From Delftia sp. PS-11 (GTDB lineage: Bacteria > Pseudomonadota > Gammaproteobacteria > Burkholderiales > Burkholderiaceae_C): a stretch of DNA of 64,000 nt. Positions within the stretch are counted from its first letter, which is position 1. Every line of letters starts with the position of its first letter. The stretch covers positions 48,555-112,554 of the forward strand of contig NZ_JACSYA010000017.1 of assembly GCF_029870285.1 (NCBI RefSeq). Direction: 5' to 3'. Positions 7,297 to 16,829 of the stretch are shown here, piece after piece. Both the position numbers and the translations under genes were made by a program. The notes beneath the pieces were generated by a model. The model was not told the origin of the DNA. It did not search any database and saw only the letters and a program-made list of their open reading frames with translations.

Positions 7297-8664
7297 ATGA
7301 CCCTCAAAGCCCCCGAACTGCTGCTGCCGGCCGGCTCGCTCGACAAGATGCGCGCGGCCTACGACTTCGGCGCCGATGCCATCTATGCCGGCCAGCCGCG
7401 CTACAGCCTGCGCGCGCGCAACAACGAATTCCGCCTGGAACAGATCGCCCAGGGCATCTCCGAGGCCCATGCGCGCGGCAAGAAATTCTTCGTCACCAGC
7501 AACCTGATCGCCCACAACGACAAGGTGCGCACCTACCTGCGCGATATCGAGCCGGTGATCGAGTGCAAGCCCGATGCGCTGATCATGGCCGACCCCGGCC
7601 TGATCATGATGGTCAAGGAAAAATGGCCTGAAACCGAGGTCCATCTCTCGGTGCAGGCCAACACCACCAACTGGGCCACGGTGAAGTTCTGGCAGAAGGC
7701 CGGCGTCTCGCGCATCATCCTGTCGCGCGAGCTGTCGCTGGACGAGATCGAGAAAATCCGCCAGGAATGCCCCGACATGGAGCTGGAAGTCTTCGTGCAT
7801 GGCGCGCTGTGCATCGCCTACTCGGGCCGCTGCCTGCTGTCGGGCTACTTCAACCGGCGCGACCCCAACCAGGGCACCTGCACCAATGCCTGCCGCTGGG
7901 ACTACAAGACGCATGACGCGGCCGTGGACCCCAATACCGGCGAGGCCCTGGCCCAGACGATGGACAGCGGCTTCAGCTTCGAGCAGGCACGCGAGGAAGC
8001 CGACAGCCAGTTCACCAGCACCTGCGGCAACGGCCAGCGCCACCCCAAGGCCGAGCAGGTTTACCTGCTGGAGGAAAAGGGCCGCCCCGGCGAGCTGATG
8101 CCCATCATGGAGGACGAGCACGGCACCTACATCATGAACTCCAAGGACCTGCGCGCCGTGGAGCATGTGGAGCGCCTGGTGAAGATCGGCGTGGACTCGC
8201 TCAAGATCGAGGGCCGCACCAAGAGCCTGTACTACGTGGCGCGCACGGCCCAGGTCTACCGCCGGGCCATCGACGATGCCGTGGCCGGCCGCCCCTTCAA
8301 CCCGCACCTGATCAACGAGCTGGAAGGCCTGGCCAACCGTGGCTATACGGGCGGCCTGCTGGAGCGCCGGCCTTCGCAGGACTACCAGAACTACGAGACT
8401 GGCCACTCGGTGCTGCAGCGCAGCCACTTCGTGGGCGAGGTGCGCAGCTGGGCCGACGGCATGGCCGAAATCGAGACCAAGAACCGTTTCTCCGTGGGCG
8501 ACACGCTGGAGATCATCCACCCCCAGGGCAACCGCCAGATGCTGCTGGAGAAGATGTTCAACCTCGATGGCGAGCCCGTGCAGGTGGCCCAGGGCAACCC
8601 GGTGCGCGTTCGCATTCCCCTCGAAGGCCCGGCCGAAGGCGCGCTGATCTCGCGCCTGCTCTGA
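7297..8664 (+). CDS. trhP: tRNA uridine-34 hydroxylation protein TrhP (U32 family, formerly YegQ)
   Basis: The ATG at 7297, with an AGGGGG ribosome-binding site just upstream, gives 455 residues, matching E. coli YegQ/TrhP (about 453). The product opens APELLLPAGSLDKMRAAYDFGADAIYAG, the peptidase-U32 N-terminal barrel, and has the U32 signature EVFVHGALCIAYSGRC followed by more cysteines (GTCTNACRWDY) that suit an Fe-S cluster. Known TrhP needs prephenate and iron-sulfur biogenesis to make 5-hydroxyuridine at tRNA position 34, the first step toward cmo5U. RlhA, the larger 23S rRNA relative, is excluded by length. A GTG upstream at 7261 would add 12 residues but has no comparable ribosome-binding site. 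A strong terminator follows. Confidence 0.9.
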   Translation: MTLKAPELLLPAGSLDKMRAAYDFGADAIYAGQPRYSLRARNNEFRLEQIAQGISEAHARGKKFFVTSNLIAHNDKVRTYLRDIEPVIECKPDALIMADPGLIMMVKEKWPETEVHLSVQANTTNWATVKFWQKAGVSRIILSRELSLDEIEKIRQECPDMELEVFVHGALCIAYSGRCLLSGYFNRRDPNQGTCTNACRWDYKTHDAAVDPNTGEALAQTMDSGFSFEQAREEADSQFTSTCGNGQRHPKAEQVYLLEEKGRPGELMPIMEDEHGTYIMNSKDLRAVEHVERLVKIGVDSLKIEGRTKSLYYVARTAQVYRRAIDDAVAGRPFNPHLINELEGLANRGYTGGLLERRPSQDYQNYETGHSVLQRSHFVGEVRSWADGMAEIETKNRFSVGDTLEIIHPQGNRQMLLEKMFNLDGEPVQVAQGNPVRVRIPLEGPAEGALISRLL

Positions 8665-8687
8665 AGCGGCCTGCCTGTTTTTGCATT

Positions 8688-8755
8688 GCGGCTGCCCGGG
8701 ACCCTGCAGGCCACGGTCCCGGGCAGCCGCCATTTCTTGGATTCCTTCTTTTTTG
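8688..8755 (+). terminator. Rho-independent terminator of trhP
   Basis: A perfect 16-bp inverted repeat (8688-8703 and 8715-8730, loop of 11) is followed by a T-rich run reaching 8755. It lies 23 bases after the trhP stop and ends just before the next gene, so it should separate the two transcription units. Confidence 0.85.
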
Positions 8756-8762
8756 AATTGCC

Positions 8763-9635
8763 ATGGACATCGTTGTCAACGAAGAACTCAAGGCCTACAT
8801 CGATCCGCTGACCCCCGATGAATTCGACGCCCTGGAGCGCAGCATCCTGGCCGAAGGCTGCCGCGATGCGCTGGTGCTGTGGAACGATCTGCTCATCGAC
8901 GGCCACAACCGCTACGCCATCTGCCAAAAGCATGGCCTGCCCTTCAATACCATCCAGGCCACGCAGTTCAGGAACATGGACGACGTGCACCTGTGGATGA
9001 TCGACCAGCACCTGGGACGGCGCAGCGTCTCCGACTTCCAGCGCGGCGTGCTGGCGCTGCGCAAGCGCGAGATCATCGCTGCGCGCCGCGCCGCAGCCGC
9101 TGCCGCCGTGCAGGCGGCCAAGGCCGATGCCCCCGGCCAGCCCGAGGGCGAGGCCCCCTGGGAAGGCGAGACAGATCCCGTGGTCGCTGCCGCGCTGGCC
9201 AGCGTGCCCAAGGTGCCCGATGAGGCGCTGGACACCCGCGAGGCACTGGCCCGCGTGGCACGCCTGTCCAGCAGCCAGGTCAAGCTGATCGAGACCATCC
9301 AGCAAAAGGCTGCGCCCGAAGTGGTGGCTGCCGTGCGCTCTGGCGATATCTCGCTGAACACGGCCGCCGTGGTGGCGAGCCTGCCGGTGGACGAGCAGCA
9401 GGCCGTGGCCGCTGCCGGCGCCGACGAGCTCAAGCAGGCCGCCAAGCGCGTGCGCGAGGCCAAGAAAAAGCCCAAGGCCGCCAAGCCCGAAGCCCAGGCC
9501 GCCGAAAGCGAAGGCACCGCCGTGACGGCCTCGCCCGAGGAGCTGCAGCAGCGCATCACCGAACTCGAAGCCGAGAACGAGCGCCTGCGCCAGCAGGTCA
9601 AGGCACTGCAGGAGCTGCTGGCCGAGCAGGGCTGA
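8763..9635 (+). CDS. ParB-N-domain protein (plasmid partition/replication-related family)
   Basis: 290 residues. The first ~100 resemble the ParB/Sulfiredoxin-like N-terminal domain: NEELKAYIDPLTPDEFDALE, then LVLWNDLLIDGHNRYAICQK and a LGRRSVSDFQRG segment. The middle contains an Ala-rich region and a possible helix-turn-helix (LARVARLSSSQVKLIETIQQ). The C terminus is a Lys/Ala stretch ending in a coiled coil (LQQRITELEAENERLRQQVK). Similar proteins are annotated as plasmid replication/partition related in Comamonadaceae chromosomes; no role is established. There is no parA or plasmid module nearby. The MocR regulator starts 13 bases after it, so the two are probably co-transcribed. Confidence 0.75.
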   Translation: MDIVVNEELKAYIDPLTPDEFDALERSILAEGCRDALVLWNDLLIDGHNRYAICQKHGLPFNTIQATQFRNMDDVHLWMIDQHLGRRSVSDFQRGVLALRKREIIAARRAAAAAAVQAAKADAPGQPEGEAPWEGETDPVVAAALASVPKVPDEALDTREALARVARLSSSQVKLIETIQQKAAPEVVAAVRSGDISLNTAAVVASLPVDEQQAVAAAGADELKQAAKRVREAKKKPKAAKPEAQAAESEGTAVTASPEELQQRITELEAENERLRQQVKALQELLAEQG

Positions 9636-9648
9636 GCCCACGGCCGCC

Positions 9649-11079
9649 ATGACGCGCTACCAGGCACTGGCCGACGACATCGAGGCGTCCATCACCGCAG
9701 GCGTGCTGCGCGCGGGCGACAAGCTGCCCTCGGTGCGCCACACCAGCGAGCGGCGCGGCGTCAGTGCCTCCACGGTGTTCCAGGCCTATTACCTGCTGGA
9801 GGCACGCGGCCTGGTGCGCGCGCGCGAACGCTCAGGCTATTTCGTCGCAGCGCGCCCGCGCGGCACGCTGCCGCAGCCCACGCAGCCTTCGGCGCCCGCT
9901 GGCGGCAGCTTCGCCGTGGTCGATGTCAGCGAGCGCGTGTTCGAGGTGCTGGAGTCGGCCATGGACCGCGATGTCGTGCCGCTGGGCTCGGCATTTCCCA
10001 GCCCCCAGCTGTTCCCGCTGCGGCGCCTGGGCCAGTGCCTGGCCCAGGCCGCGCGAGAGGCCGATCCGCGCGCCGCCATCGATGACCTCACGCCCGGCAG
10101 CCTGGCCCTGCGCCGCCAGATCGCGCGCCGCGCGCTGGCAGACGGCATGGCACTGTCGCCGCCGGATCTGGTCATCACCAACGGCGCGCTGGAGGCGCTG
10201 AACCTGTGCCTGTCCGCCGTCACGCGGCCTGGCGGCGCCGTGGTCATCGAATCACCCTGTTTCTATGGCGCGCTGCAGGCGCTGGAGCGCATGGGCCTGT
10301 CGGCCATCGAGGTGCCCACCCATCCCGGCGAGGGCATGGATCTGGCCGCGCTGGAAACGGCGCTGCAGCGCCACAAGCCCCAGGCCATCTGGCTGATGAC
10401 CAGCTTTCAGAACCCTCTGGGCTGCCTGATGCCCGAGGCGCGCAAGAAGGCGCTGGTGGAGCTGGCCACGCGCCACTGCGTGCCGCTGATCGAGGACGAT
10501 GTCTATGGCGAGCTGTACTTCGGCGAGCACCGCCCGCCCCCGGCCAAGGCCTTCGATACCGAAGGCTGGGTGCTGCACTGCGCCTCGTTCTCCAAGAGCC
10601 TGGCACCGGGCTGGCGCATCGGCTGGGCCGCGCCGGGGCGCTTCGCACGCGCCGTGGCCCGGCAAAAGCTCACCACCACGCTGGCCACCAACGCGCCCAC
10701 GCAGCAGGCGCTGGCCCGCTACCTGGAAAGCGGCGGCGTGGACCGGCACCTGCGCCGGCTGCGCCAGACCCTGGCCCTGCACCGCGACCGCATGGCCGAT
10801 GCGATTGCCCGGCACTTCCCCGAGGGCACGCAGGCCACGCGGCCCGAGGGCGGCTACTTCATGTGGGTGCAGCTGCCACAGCGCTGTGATGCGCTGGCCC
10901 TGCACCGCCAGGCGCTGGCGCACGGCATCAGCGTGGCGCCAGGGCCGATCTTCTCGGCCTCGCAGGCCTTTGGCCACTGCCTGCGGCTGAACTACGGCCA
11001 TCCCTTCGATGAGTCCATGCAAGCGGCGCTGGCCACGCTGGGCCAGCTCGCCCGCCAGTGCATCAGCCCTCGGCCGTAA
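9649..11079 (+). CDS. MocR-type regulator (GntR winged helix fused to aminotransferase-like domain)
   Basis: 476 residues. Residues 1-70 form a GntR-type winged helix (YQALADDIEASITAGVLRAGDKLPSVR, then GVSASTVFQAYYLLEARGLV). The rest is a fold-type I aminotransferase-like domain (ITNGALEALNLCL; VIESPCFYGALQALE; IEDDVYGELYFGEHRPPP) with the PLP-binding lysine in SFSKSLAPGWRIGW. Family members such as PdxR and GabR sense PLP or an amino compound. The immediate neighbours do not reveal the target; the genes for PLP synthesis are not here. Its last 17 bases overlap the convergent Bug receptor gene. Confidence 0.92.
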   Translation: MTRYQALADDIEASITAGVLRAGDKLPSVRHTSERRGVSASTVFQAYYLLEARGLVRARERSGYFVAARPRGTLPQPTQPSAPAGGSFAVVDVSERVFEVLESAMDRDVVPLGSAFPSPQLFPLRRLGQCLAQAAREADPRAAIDDLTPGSLALRRQIARRALADGMALSPPDLVITNGALEALNLCLSAVTRPGGAVVIESPCFYGALQALERMGLSAIEVPTHPGEGMDLAALETALQRHKPQAIWLMTSFQNPLGCLMPEARKKALVELATRHCVPLIEDDVYGELYFGEHRPPPAKAFDTEGWVLHCASFSKSLAPGWRIGWAAPGRFARAVARQKLTTTLATNAPTQQALARYLESGGVDRHLRRLRQTLALHRDRMADAIARHFPEGTQATRPEGGYFMWVQLPQRCDALALHRQALAHGISVAPGPIFSASQAFGHCLRLNYGHPFDESMQAALATLGQLARQCISPRP

Positions 11080-12061
11080 AGCCCACGCGCTTGACGATGG
11101 GGCCCCACTTGGCCAGTTCCGACTGCACCAGCGCCGCCAGTTCGGCAGGGGTGGAGGACTGGGCCTCCAGGCCGAAGGTGGCCAGGCTGTCCACCACATC
11201 GGCGGTGGCCAGGGCCTTGCGCAGGTGGCTGTTCAGGCGCTGCACGGTCTCGACCGGGGTCTTGGCCGGCGCGAAGAAGGCGAACCACTCGCTGTGGGCC
11301 ATATCCTTGTAGCCCTGCTCGACCAGGGTGGGCACCTGGGGCGCGAAACGGCTGCGCTTGGCGCCGCTGACGCCCAGAATGCGTATCTTGCCGCTGGGCA
11401 GGTGCTGCAGCATGTCGCCCACAGGGCCGCAGACGGCCGACACATTGCCGCCCAGCATGTCCAGCAGCGCCGGCTGCGTGCCGCGATAGCCGGCATGCTT
11501 GAAATCCACGCCCGCATGCTGGCCCAGCAGGGCGCCGATGAAGTGCGGCGTGGAGCCGGGCGCGGGCGAACCGAAGTTGGCGCCTGTCGGGTTGGCCTTG
11601 GCCCAGGCGAAGAACTCGGGCACCGTGGTCACGCTGGCGGGCACGGCGGGACCCACGGCGAAGCCGAAGTCGAAGATGCAGCCCACGGTGACCGGCGCCA
11701 GATCGGTCACGGGGTCATAGGCCAGCTTCTTGTAGATGTGCGGATAGATGGACAGCATTGAGGTCGGCGTCTGCAGCAGCGTCGCACCGTCGGCAGGCCG
11801 ACCCTTGACATAGTTGATGGCGATCTGCCCGCCCGCACCCGTGCGGTTTTCCACCACGGCCGCCTTGGCATAGCCGGACAGCTTGGTCGCCACGCGGCGG
11901 CAGATGGCATCCGAGGTGCCGCCCGCTGCAAAGCCGGTGATGATGTTCAAGGTTTCGATGGCGGCAGGCGCCTGGGCCTGTGCCCATGCCTGCTGGCCCA
12001 GGCTGGCGAGCAAGGCGCCAGCACCCGTGGTGCCCAGCCATTGGCGGCGGTTGATGTGCAT
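11063..12061 (-). CDS. Bug-family tripartite tricarboxylate transporter receptor
   Basis: The ATG at 12061 follows GAAGGGAGAC and gives 332 residues. The N terminus has a twin-arginine-like signal (HINRRQWLGTTGAGALLAS, cleavage near AWAQ), suggesting Tat export. The mature part fits the Bug/TctC family: LNIITGFAAGGTSDAICRRVA, then VVENRTGAGGQIAINYVKG. These receptors bind small carboxylates in the periplasm; no membrane TctAB subunits are nearby, as is common for orphan Bug receptors. It lies 50 bases downstream of the dehydratase gene on the same strand, so its ligand may be that pathway's substrate. Confidence 0.92.
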   Translation of the reverse strand: MHINRRQWLGTTGAGALLASLGQQAWAQAQAPAAIETLNIITGFAAGGTSDAICRRVATKLSGYAKAAVVENRTGAGGQIAINYVKGRPADGATLLQTPTSMLSIYPHIYKKLAYDPVTDLAPVTVGCIFDFGFAVGPAVPASVTTVPEFFAWAKANPTGANFGSPAPGSTPHFIGALLGQHAGVDFKHAGYRGTQPALLDMLGGNVSAVCGPVGDMLQHLPSGKIRILGVSGAKRSRFAPQVPTLVEQGYKDMAHSEWFAFFAPAKTPVETVQRLNSHLRKALATADVVDSLATFGLEAQSSTPAELAALVQSELAKWGPIVKRVGFTAEG

Positions 12062-12111
12062 ATCGATGTCTCCCTTCAGAGTGGTAACAATGGAATCTGT
12101 GCCAGCCGGGC

Positions 12112-13884
12112 TCACGCGTCGTCGCGCGGCCAGTCCACCTGGCCTGAATGCGTGACCGCGCCCTGGTGGGCCGGGCGCACGGTCAGCGCGTATTTTTCGA
12201 GCACGCCGCCCAGCGGACGGGCCTGGCGGCGCGCTGCAGCGGCCTGCACCAGGCGTTCGGCCAGCTCGCTGTCGTGCATCTCGACCGTGATGCTGCGCGC
12301 ATCGGCCCGCGCATCAATGGCGATAATGTCGCCATCGCGCAGCGCGGCGATCGGGCCGTTGTCGGCCGCCTCGGGGCCCGCATAGCCGATGCACAGGCCG
12401 CGCGTGGCCCCCGAAAAACGCCCGTCGGTCAGCAGCGCCACCTTGTCGCCCATGCCCTGGCCATAGAGCAGCGCCGTGATGCCCAGCATCTCGCGCATGC
12501 CCGGGCTGCCGCGCGGTCCCTCGTTGCGGATGACGATGACATCGCCAGCCGCGTACTGCATGGCTTGCACGGCGGCCTGCGCCTGTTCCTCGGAGTCGAA
12601 GACCCGGGCAGGGCCGCGATGCACCAGGGTCTTGAGCCCGGCCGTCTTGAGCAGCGCGCCATCGGGGCACAGGTTGCCCTTGAGCACGGTGAGGCCGCCG
12701 TCGCGCGTGATCGGGTCGCCGGGCTTGCGCACCACTTCGCCATCGGGCGGCGCGGCATTGGCCAGTTCCTCGGCCAGCGTGCGGCCCGTGAAGGTCAGCG
12801 CATCGCCATGCACCAGGCCCTGCTCCATCAGCGTACGCAGGATCACGCCAGCGCCGCCGATGTAGTAGACATCGCGCGCCAGAAAGCGCCCGCCAGGGCG
12901 CAGGTCGGCAATCAGCGGCGTGCGCGCGAAGATCTCGGCCACGTCGTCCAGGTGAAACCGGATGCCCGCCTCGTGCGCGATGGCCGGCAGGTGCAGCGCG
13001 GCATTGGTCGAGCCACCCGTGGCGCTGACCACGGCACAGGCGTTTTCCAGCGCCTTGCGCGTGACGATATCGCGCGGCAGCGGGCCGCTGCCCTCGGCGC
13101 TGGCCCACACGGCCTGCATCAGCTGACGTGCAGCGCGGCGCATCAATGGAGCACGCTCGCTGAATACGGCGGGCACCATGCTGGAGCCGATGGGCGCCAG
13201 GCCCAGGGCCTCGCTGACCATGCCCATGGTATTGGCCGTGAACTGGCCAGCGCAGGCACCCGCCGTGGGCAGGCAGGCGCGGGCCATGGCCTCCAGGTCC
13301 CGGGCCGAAGCCGTGCCGGCCAGCACCTGGCCGATGGTCTCGTAGGTATCGACCACGTTGAGGTCGCGCCCGTGCACGCCGGGCGCCTGCCCCGGCAGGG
13401 CCGAGCCGCCATGCACGAAGACGCTGGGCACATTGCAGCGCACCATGGCCATCATCAGGCCGGGCAGGTTCTTGTCGCAGGCGCCAATGGCGAAGATGCC
13501 ATCCCACTGGTGGCCGCGCACCGACGCCTCCACGCTGTCGGCGATCAGCTCGCGCGACACCAGCGAAAAACGCATGCCCGAATGCGCCATGGTCAGCCCG
13601 TCGCTGACCGACACCACGGGGCATTCATGCGGCATGCCGCCGCCCGCGTAAATGCCGGTCTTGGCATGCTGGGCCTGCTCGCGCAGGTTCAGGTTGCAGG
13701 GGCTCATCTCCCCGCCCGTGTGGAACACGCCGATGTGCGGCCGCTCGATGTCATCGTCATCCTGCCCCAGCGCATGCAGAAAGCTGCGCGTGGTGGCACG
13801 GATGGTGCCGCTGCGGATAAGGGCCGAACGCAAGGGGACGGACTCGGGGGAGGCGTTGTCGGAGGGGGCAGTTTTCTTGTTCAT
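12112..13884 (-). CDS. IlvD/Edd-family dehydratase (dihydroxy-acid or sugar-acid dehydratase)
   Basis: 590 residues. Family landmarks: [17 protein letters not shown] near the N terminus with a cluster cysteine, [14 protein letters not shown] with a second, and [18 protein letters not shown] with the third, consistent with an Fe-S dehydratase. [38 protein letters not shown] and [11 protein letters not shown] are also typical. IlvD makes 2-oxo acids from 2,3-dihydroxy acids in branched-chain amino-acid synthesis; relatives dehydrate sugar acids. Coupling to a Bug carboxylate receptor rather than other ilv genes makes a catabolic or sugar-acid role plausible. I therefore leave the symbol blank. 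Confidence 0.88.
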   Translation of the reverse strand: MNKKTAPSDNASPESVPLRSALIRSGTIRATTRSFLHALGQDDDDIERPHIGVFHTGGEMSPCNLNLREQAQHAKTGIYAGGGMPHECPVVSVSDGLTMAHSGMRFSLVSRELIADSVEASVRGHQWDGIFAIGACDKNLPGLMMAMVRCNVPSVFVHGGSALPGQAPGVHGRDLNVVDTYETIGQVLAGTASARDLEAMARACLPTAGACAGQFTANTMGMVSEALGLAPIGSSMVPAVFSERAPLMRRAARQLMQAVWASAEGSGPLPRDIVTRKALENACAVVSATGGSTNAALHLPAIAHEAGIRFHLDDVAEIFARTPLIADLRPGGRFLARDVYYIGGAGVILRTLMEQGLVHGDALTFTGRTLAEELANAAPPDGEVVRKPGDPITRDGGLTVLKGNLCPDGALLKTAGLKTLVHRGPARVFDSEEQAQAAVQAMQYAAGDVIVIRNEGPRGSPGMREMLGITALLYGQGMGDKVALLTDGRFSGATRGLCIGYAGPEAADNGPIAALRDGDIIAIDARADARSITVEMHDSELAERLVQAAAARRQARPLGGVLEKYALTVRPAHQGAVTHSGQVDWPRDDA

Positions 13885-13982
13885 ACGCGGGCCGCAAAGC
13901 AGGCGCCCACCATATCGGGGTCCGTGGCTTTTGCTATCCGCATTTACACCAGCAACTGTCTTTTAAATCGCATTTCAGCGAC

Positions 13983-14015
13983 AAAAAAAATGGCCCCAGG
14001 ACAGGACCTGGGGCC
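13983..14015 (-). terminator. Rho-independent terminator of ccoG
   Basis: Read on the minus strand, GGCCCCAGG, a 6-base loop and CCTGGGGCC are followed by A and eight T residues. It lies 95 bases past the ccoG stop and separates it from the dehydratase operon further along the same strand. Confidence 0.85.
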
Positions 14016-14052
14016 GCCAAAACGGTGCTGGTCCGCGCTGCAGCGAACATAA

Positions 14053-14079
14053 GCGCCGTGCATACGGGCGCCGTGCATA
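14053..14079. repeat. 12-bp direct repeat downstream of ccoG
   Basis: GCGCCGTGCATA occurs at 14053-14064 and 14068-14079, 15 bases apart, between the ccoG stop and its terminator. The rest of the 13885-14109 gap holds the terminator and the upstream region of the dehydratase gene; nothing else is recognised there. Confidence 0.5.
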
Positions 14080-14109
14080 ACGACTGCGTTGTAGTTTGTG
14101 CCCGATGCG

Positions 14110-15573
14110 TCAGCGCGGCACGAGGAACGTGGTGTGCGCCTGTTGCACCAGCCCGGCCTCGCCCACTGCTGCAGCCGTGATCTCCACGCCATGGGAGCCC
14201 GGCTGCGCCGCGCCATAGGGCGCCTGCAGGCGCACCACGACCCAGCGGTCCTGGGCCGCGCCGACCTCCACCTCGGTATCTGACGCCACGCGCAACCCCT
14301 CGATGCCTGCGGCCGACAGCGTGTAGCGCTGATCCCGCTCGGTAGCGTTGCCGATCTGGATGCGGTAGATGTTCTCGATCTGGCCGCCGCCAACGATGCG
14401 CGACAGCGTGCTCCGGTCACGCACCACGTCCAGCTTGAGCGGCGTGCGCAGCGCCAGGCTGGCGGCCATGGCCGTGGAGATGGCCGCCAGCGCCGCGCCA
14501 TAGACCAGCACGCGAGGGCGCAGGATGCGACGCACCAGCTCGCCCTGGCGCCAGCCCCGGGCCATGCCATTTTGCGTGGACAGGCGAATCAGCCCGCGCG
14601 GGTAATGCATGCGGTCCATGACGCTGTTGCAGGCATCGATGCACAGGCCGCATCCGATGCACTCGTACTGCAGCCCATCGCGGATATCGATGCCCGCCGG
14701 GCAGACCTGCACGCACAGCGTGCAGTCGATGCACTCGCCCAGGCCCTGGGCGCGATGGTCCAGGCCCTTGGGGCGCGGGCCGCGCGCCTCGCCGCGTGCG
14801 GCGTCATAGGTGACGATCAGCGTGTCCCGGTCGAACATGGCGCTCTGGAACCGTGCATAGGGGCACATGTGCTTGCAGACCTGTTCACGCAGAAAGCCCG
14901 CGTTGCCGTAGGTGGCCAGCGCATAGAACAGCACCCAGAAAATCTGCCAGGGTCCGGTGAAGGCCAGTACTTCAGGCAGCAGGCTGCGGATGGGCACAAA
15001 GTAGCCGACGAAGCTCAGCCCCGTCCACAGCGCGATCAGCAGCCACAGCGCATGCTTGCCGCCGCGCCGCGCGAGCTTCTCCAGCCCCCAGCCGCTGGCA
15101 TCCAGGCGCAGCCGCGCGCTGCGGTCGCCCTCCAGGCGGCGCTCCACCCACATGAATATCTCGGTATACACCGTCTGCGGGCAGGAAAAGCCGCACCACA
15201 GCCGCCCGGCCACCGTGGTGAACAGAAACAGCGCCAGCGCCGACACGATGAGCAGCACGGCCAGGTAGATGAAATCCTGCGGATACAGCAGCCAGCCGAA
15301 GATATAAAAGCGCCGCTGCTCCAGATCGAACAGCAGGGCCTGGCGGCCATGGATCTGCAGCCAGGGCACGCCATAGAAAAACAGCTGGGTGAGCCAGACC
15401 AGCGCCCAGCGCCAGCGGGCAAAGCGCCCTGCAATGGAGCGCGGCTGGATCTTGCGGCGCGCCTCGAACAGCGGCGTGCCCTCTGCCTCCTGGGCAATGG
15501 GGATCACCTTGCGCGGCGCGGGCCGGGGAGTACGGCCGGTTTCATCGGGAAGCGGTTTCGTTCGTTCTGACAT
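14110..15573 (-). CDS. ccoG: Cytochrome c oxidase (cbb3) accessory ferredoxin-like protein CcoG
   Basis: The ATG at 15573 gives 487 residues, the usual CcoG/FixG length. It has N-terminal membrane helices (WALVWLTQLFFYGVPWLQI; FIYLAVLLIVSALALFLFTT), the AGRLWCGFSCPQTVYTEIFM segment, and two [4Fe-4S] motifs, CIDCTLCVQVCP and CIGCGLCIDACN, followed by a C-terminal helix and an Ig-like domain. CcoG supports copper handling during assembly of cbb3-type oxidase in the inner membrane. The ccoNOQP genes are not in the window. On the mRNA the ribosome-binding GAAGG sits in the loop of a small GGGGC/GCCCC stem (15576-15589). Longer open frames upstream overlap the divergent gene and were rejected. Confidence 0.94.
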   Translation of the reverse strand: MSERTKPLPDETGRTPRPAPRKVIPIAQEAEGTPLFEARRKIQPRSIAGRFARWRWALVWLTQLFFYGVPWLQIHGRQALLFDLEQRRFYIFGWLLYPQDFIYLAVLLIVSALALFLFTTVAGRLWCGFSCPQTVYTEIFMWVERRLEGDRSARLRLDASGWGLEKLARRGGKHALWLLIALWTGLSFVGYFVPIRSLLPEVLAFTGPWQIFWVLFYALATYGNAGFLREQVCKHMCPYARFQSAMFDRDTLIVTYDAARGEARGPRPKGLDHRAQGLGECIDCTLCVQVCPAGIDIRDGLQYECIGCGLCIDACNSVMDRMHYPRGLIRLSTQNGMARGWRQGELVRRILRPRVLVYGAALAAISTAMAASLALRTPLKLDVVRDRSTLSRIVGGGQIENIYRIQIGNATERDQRYTLSAAGIEGLRVASDTEVEVGAAQDRWVVVRLQAPYGAAQPGSHGVEITAAAVGEAGLVQQAHTTFLVPR

Positions 15574-15839
15574 GCGGGGCCTTCGCCCCGGCCTGCGCGC
15601 CCGTGATGCGGGCCTGTCATGAATTGCCGGGGACTGCCCCGGACTATGCCCAGGCACGCCCCATGGCGGTAGCAGCAGATGCGGTGGATTCGACCGTATC
15701 AGATGGCGTGGCGACGAGTCTGCTGGCGCAAGCATCGCAAGCCAGCCTCGCCGATTCCAACAGGTGTCTGGCAAAGTGGATTTTTTGCCCGCACAACCAG
15801 CCCCATGCATCACGGAGGCCCTGACCAGATGCTCATCCC

Positions 15840-16829
15840 ATGAACCTGCGCCTCGCACTCTACGAACTCATCCGGCAACATCGGCTGGATCGCCCATCGG
15901 CCATGCAGTTGCTGGCACTGGCGGGACTCGGCCAGCAGCCGGCGGCATTGGCCGTGCATCTGTGGCGCACCATGGCGGTACTGGGTGCGGCACTTGCAGG
16001 GCTGGGCATCGTGCTCTGGATTGCTGCCAACTGGGACACCATGGGCCGTGCATCACGCTTTGTGCTGCTGCAGGGTTTCGTGCTGACGATGTGCCTTGGA
16101 GCCGCATGGCGGGCGGCAGCGCGCCTGCCGCTGTTGCTGCTGGCGCTGCTGGGCACGGGCGCCCTGCTCGCCTTCTTCGGGCAAACCTACCAGGCCGGCA
16201 CAGATCCGTGGCAGCGATCTGCTCTGTGGGCGCTCCTGACCTTGCCACTGGCATTGGCGGCACGCAGCGATGTGGTGTGGCTGCCCTGGGTGGTGGTCGC
16301 CATGATGGGCATCTCGGAGTGGGTACTGGCCCATTCTGTACAGCACTTGTTGCTGAGACAGGGACCGAACCTGAGCGTGTATGCAATGGCATTGAGTGCA
16401 ACCATCGCAGTCGCCATGGGCATGGCCCCTGCTCTGCGCCGCTTCACGGGAGCTGGGCTGTGGGCTTTTCGCTGCGCCGTCTTGCAGGCGCTGGCAATGA
16501 TCACCTTCATAGCCATCAGCGGCCTGTTCCACGACACCGTGGCGGTGCAATATCCGCTGGGAGTGGTATTGCAGGCAGGCTGCATGGTGCTCATGGGCTC
16601 ACGCAGGCATTTCGAGGTATTTCTGCTCAGTGCAGCAGCGCTGAGCCTGAATGTATTGCTGGCATTCGGTCTTTTTTACTGGCTGCTGAAGACACGCTGG
16701 GTGGCAGAAACCAGCATAGATATTCGCTTCTTATGGTTGATCGTCGGCATGGGGGCTGCCGGCATGCTGGCAGCCACAGTCAGTCTGGTGCTCAGGCTGG
16801 TACGCCGTGCAACAGGGGACGCACGATGA
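15840..16829 (+). CDS. DUF2157 membrane protein
   Basis: 329 residues: a short cytoplasmic N terminus (LRLALYELIRQHRLDRPSAMQLL) followed by roughly eight to nine hydrophobic segments, including LGAALAGLGIVLWIAANWDTM, which is the most recognisable DUF2157 block, and FFGQTYQAGTDPWQRSALW. The function of the family is unknown. Its stop overlaps the next start (ATGA at 16826-16829), and the next gene encodes another predicted membrane protein often found with DUF2157, so the two products probably act together in the inner membrane. The 266 bases between ccoG and this gene hold only two short GC hairpins (15576-15589 and 15627-15642). Confidence 0.8.
   Translation: MNLRLALYELIRQHRLDRPSAMQLLALAGLGQQPAALAVHLWRTMAVLGAALAGLGIVLWIAANWDTMGRASRFVLLQGFVLTMCLGAAWRAAARLPLLLLALLGTGALLAFFGQTYQAGTDPWQRSALWALLTLPLALAARSDVVWLPWVVVAMMGISEWVLAHSVQHLLLRQGPNLSVYAMALSATIAVAMGMAPALRRFTGAGLWAFRCAVLQALAMITFIAISGLFHDTVAVQYPLGVVLQAGCMVLMGSRRHFEVFLLSAAALSLNVLLAFGLFYWLLKTRWVAETSIDIRFLWLIVGMGAAGMLAATVSLVLRLVRRATGDAR

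Noticed and set aside
12148..14052. 634-codon plus-strand frame over the dehydratase
   Set aside because: Antisense shadow with Arg/His-rich composition and no domain.
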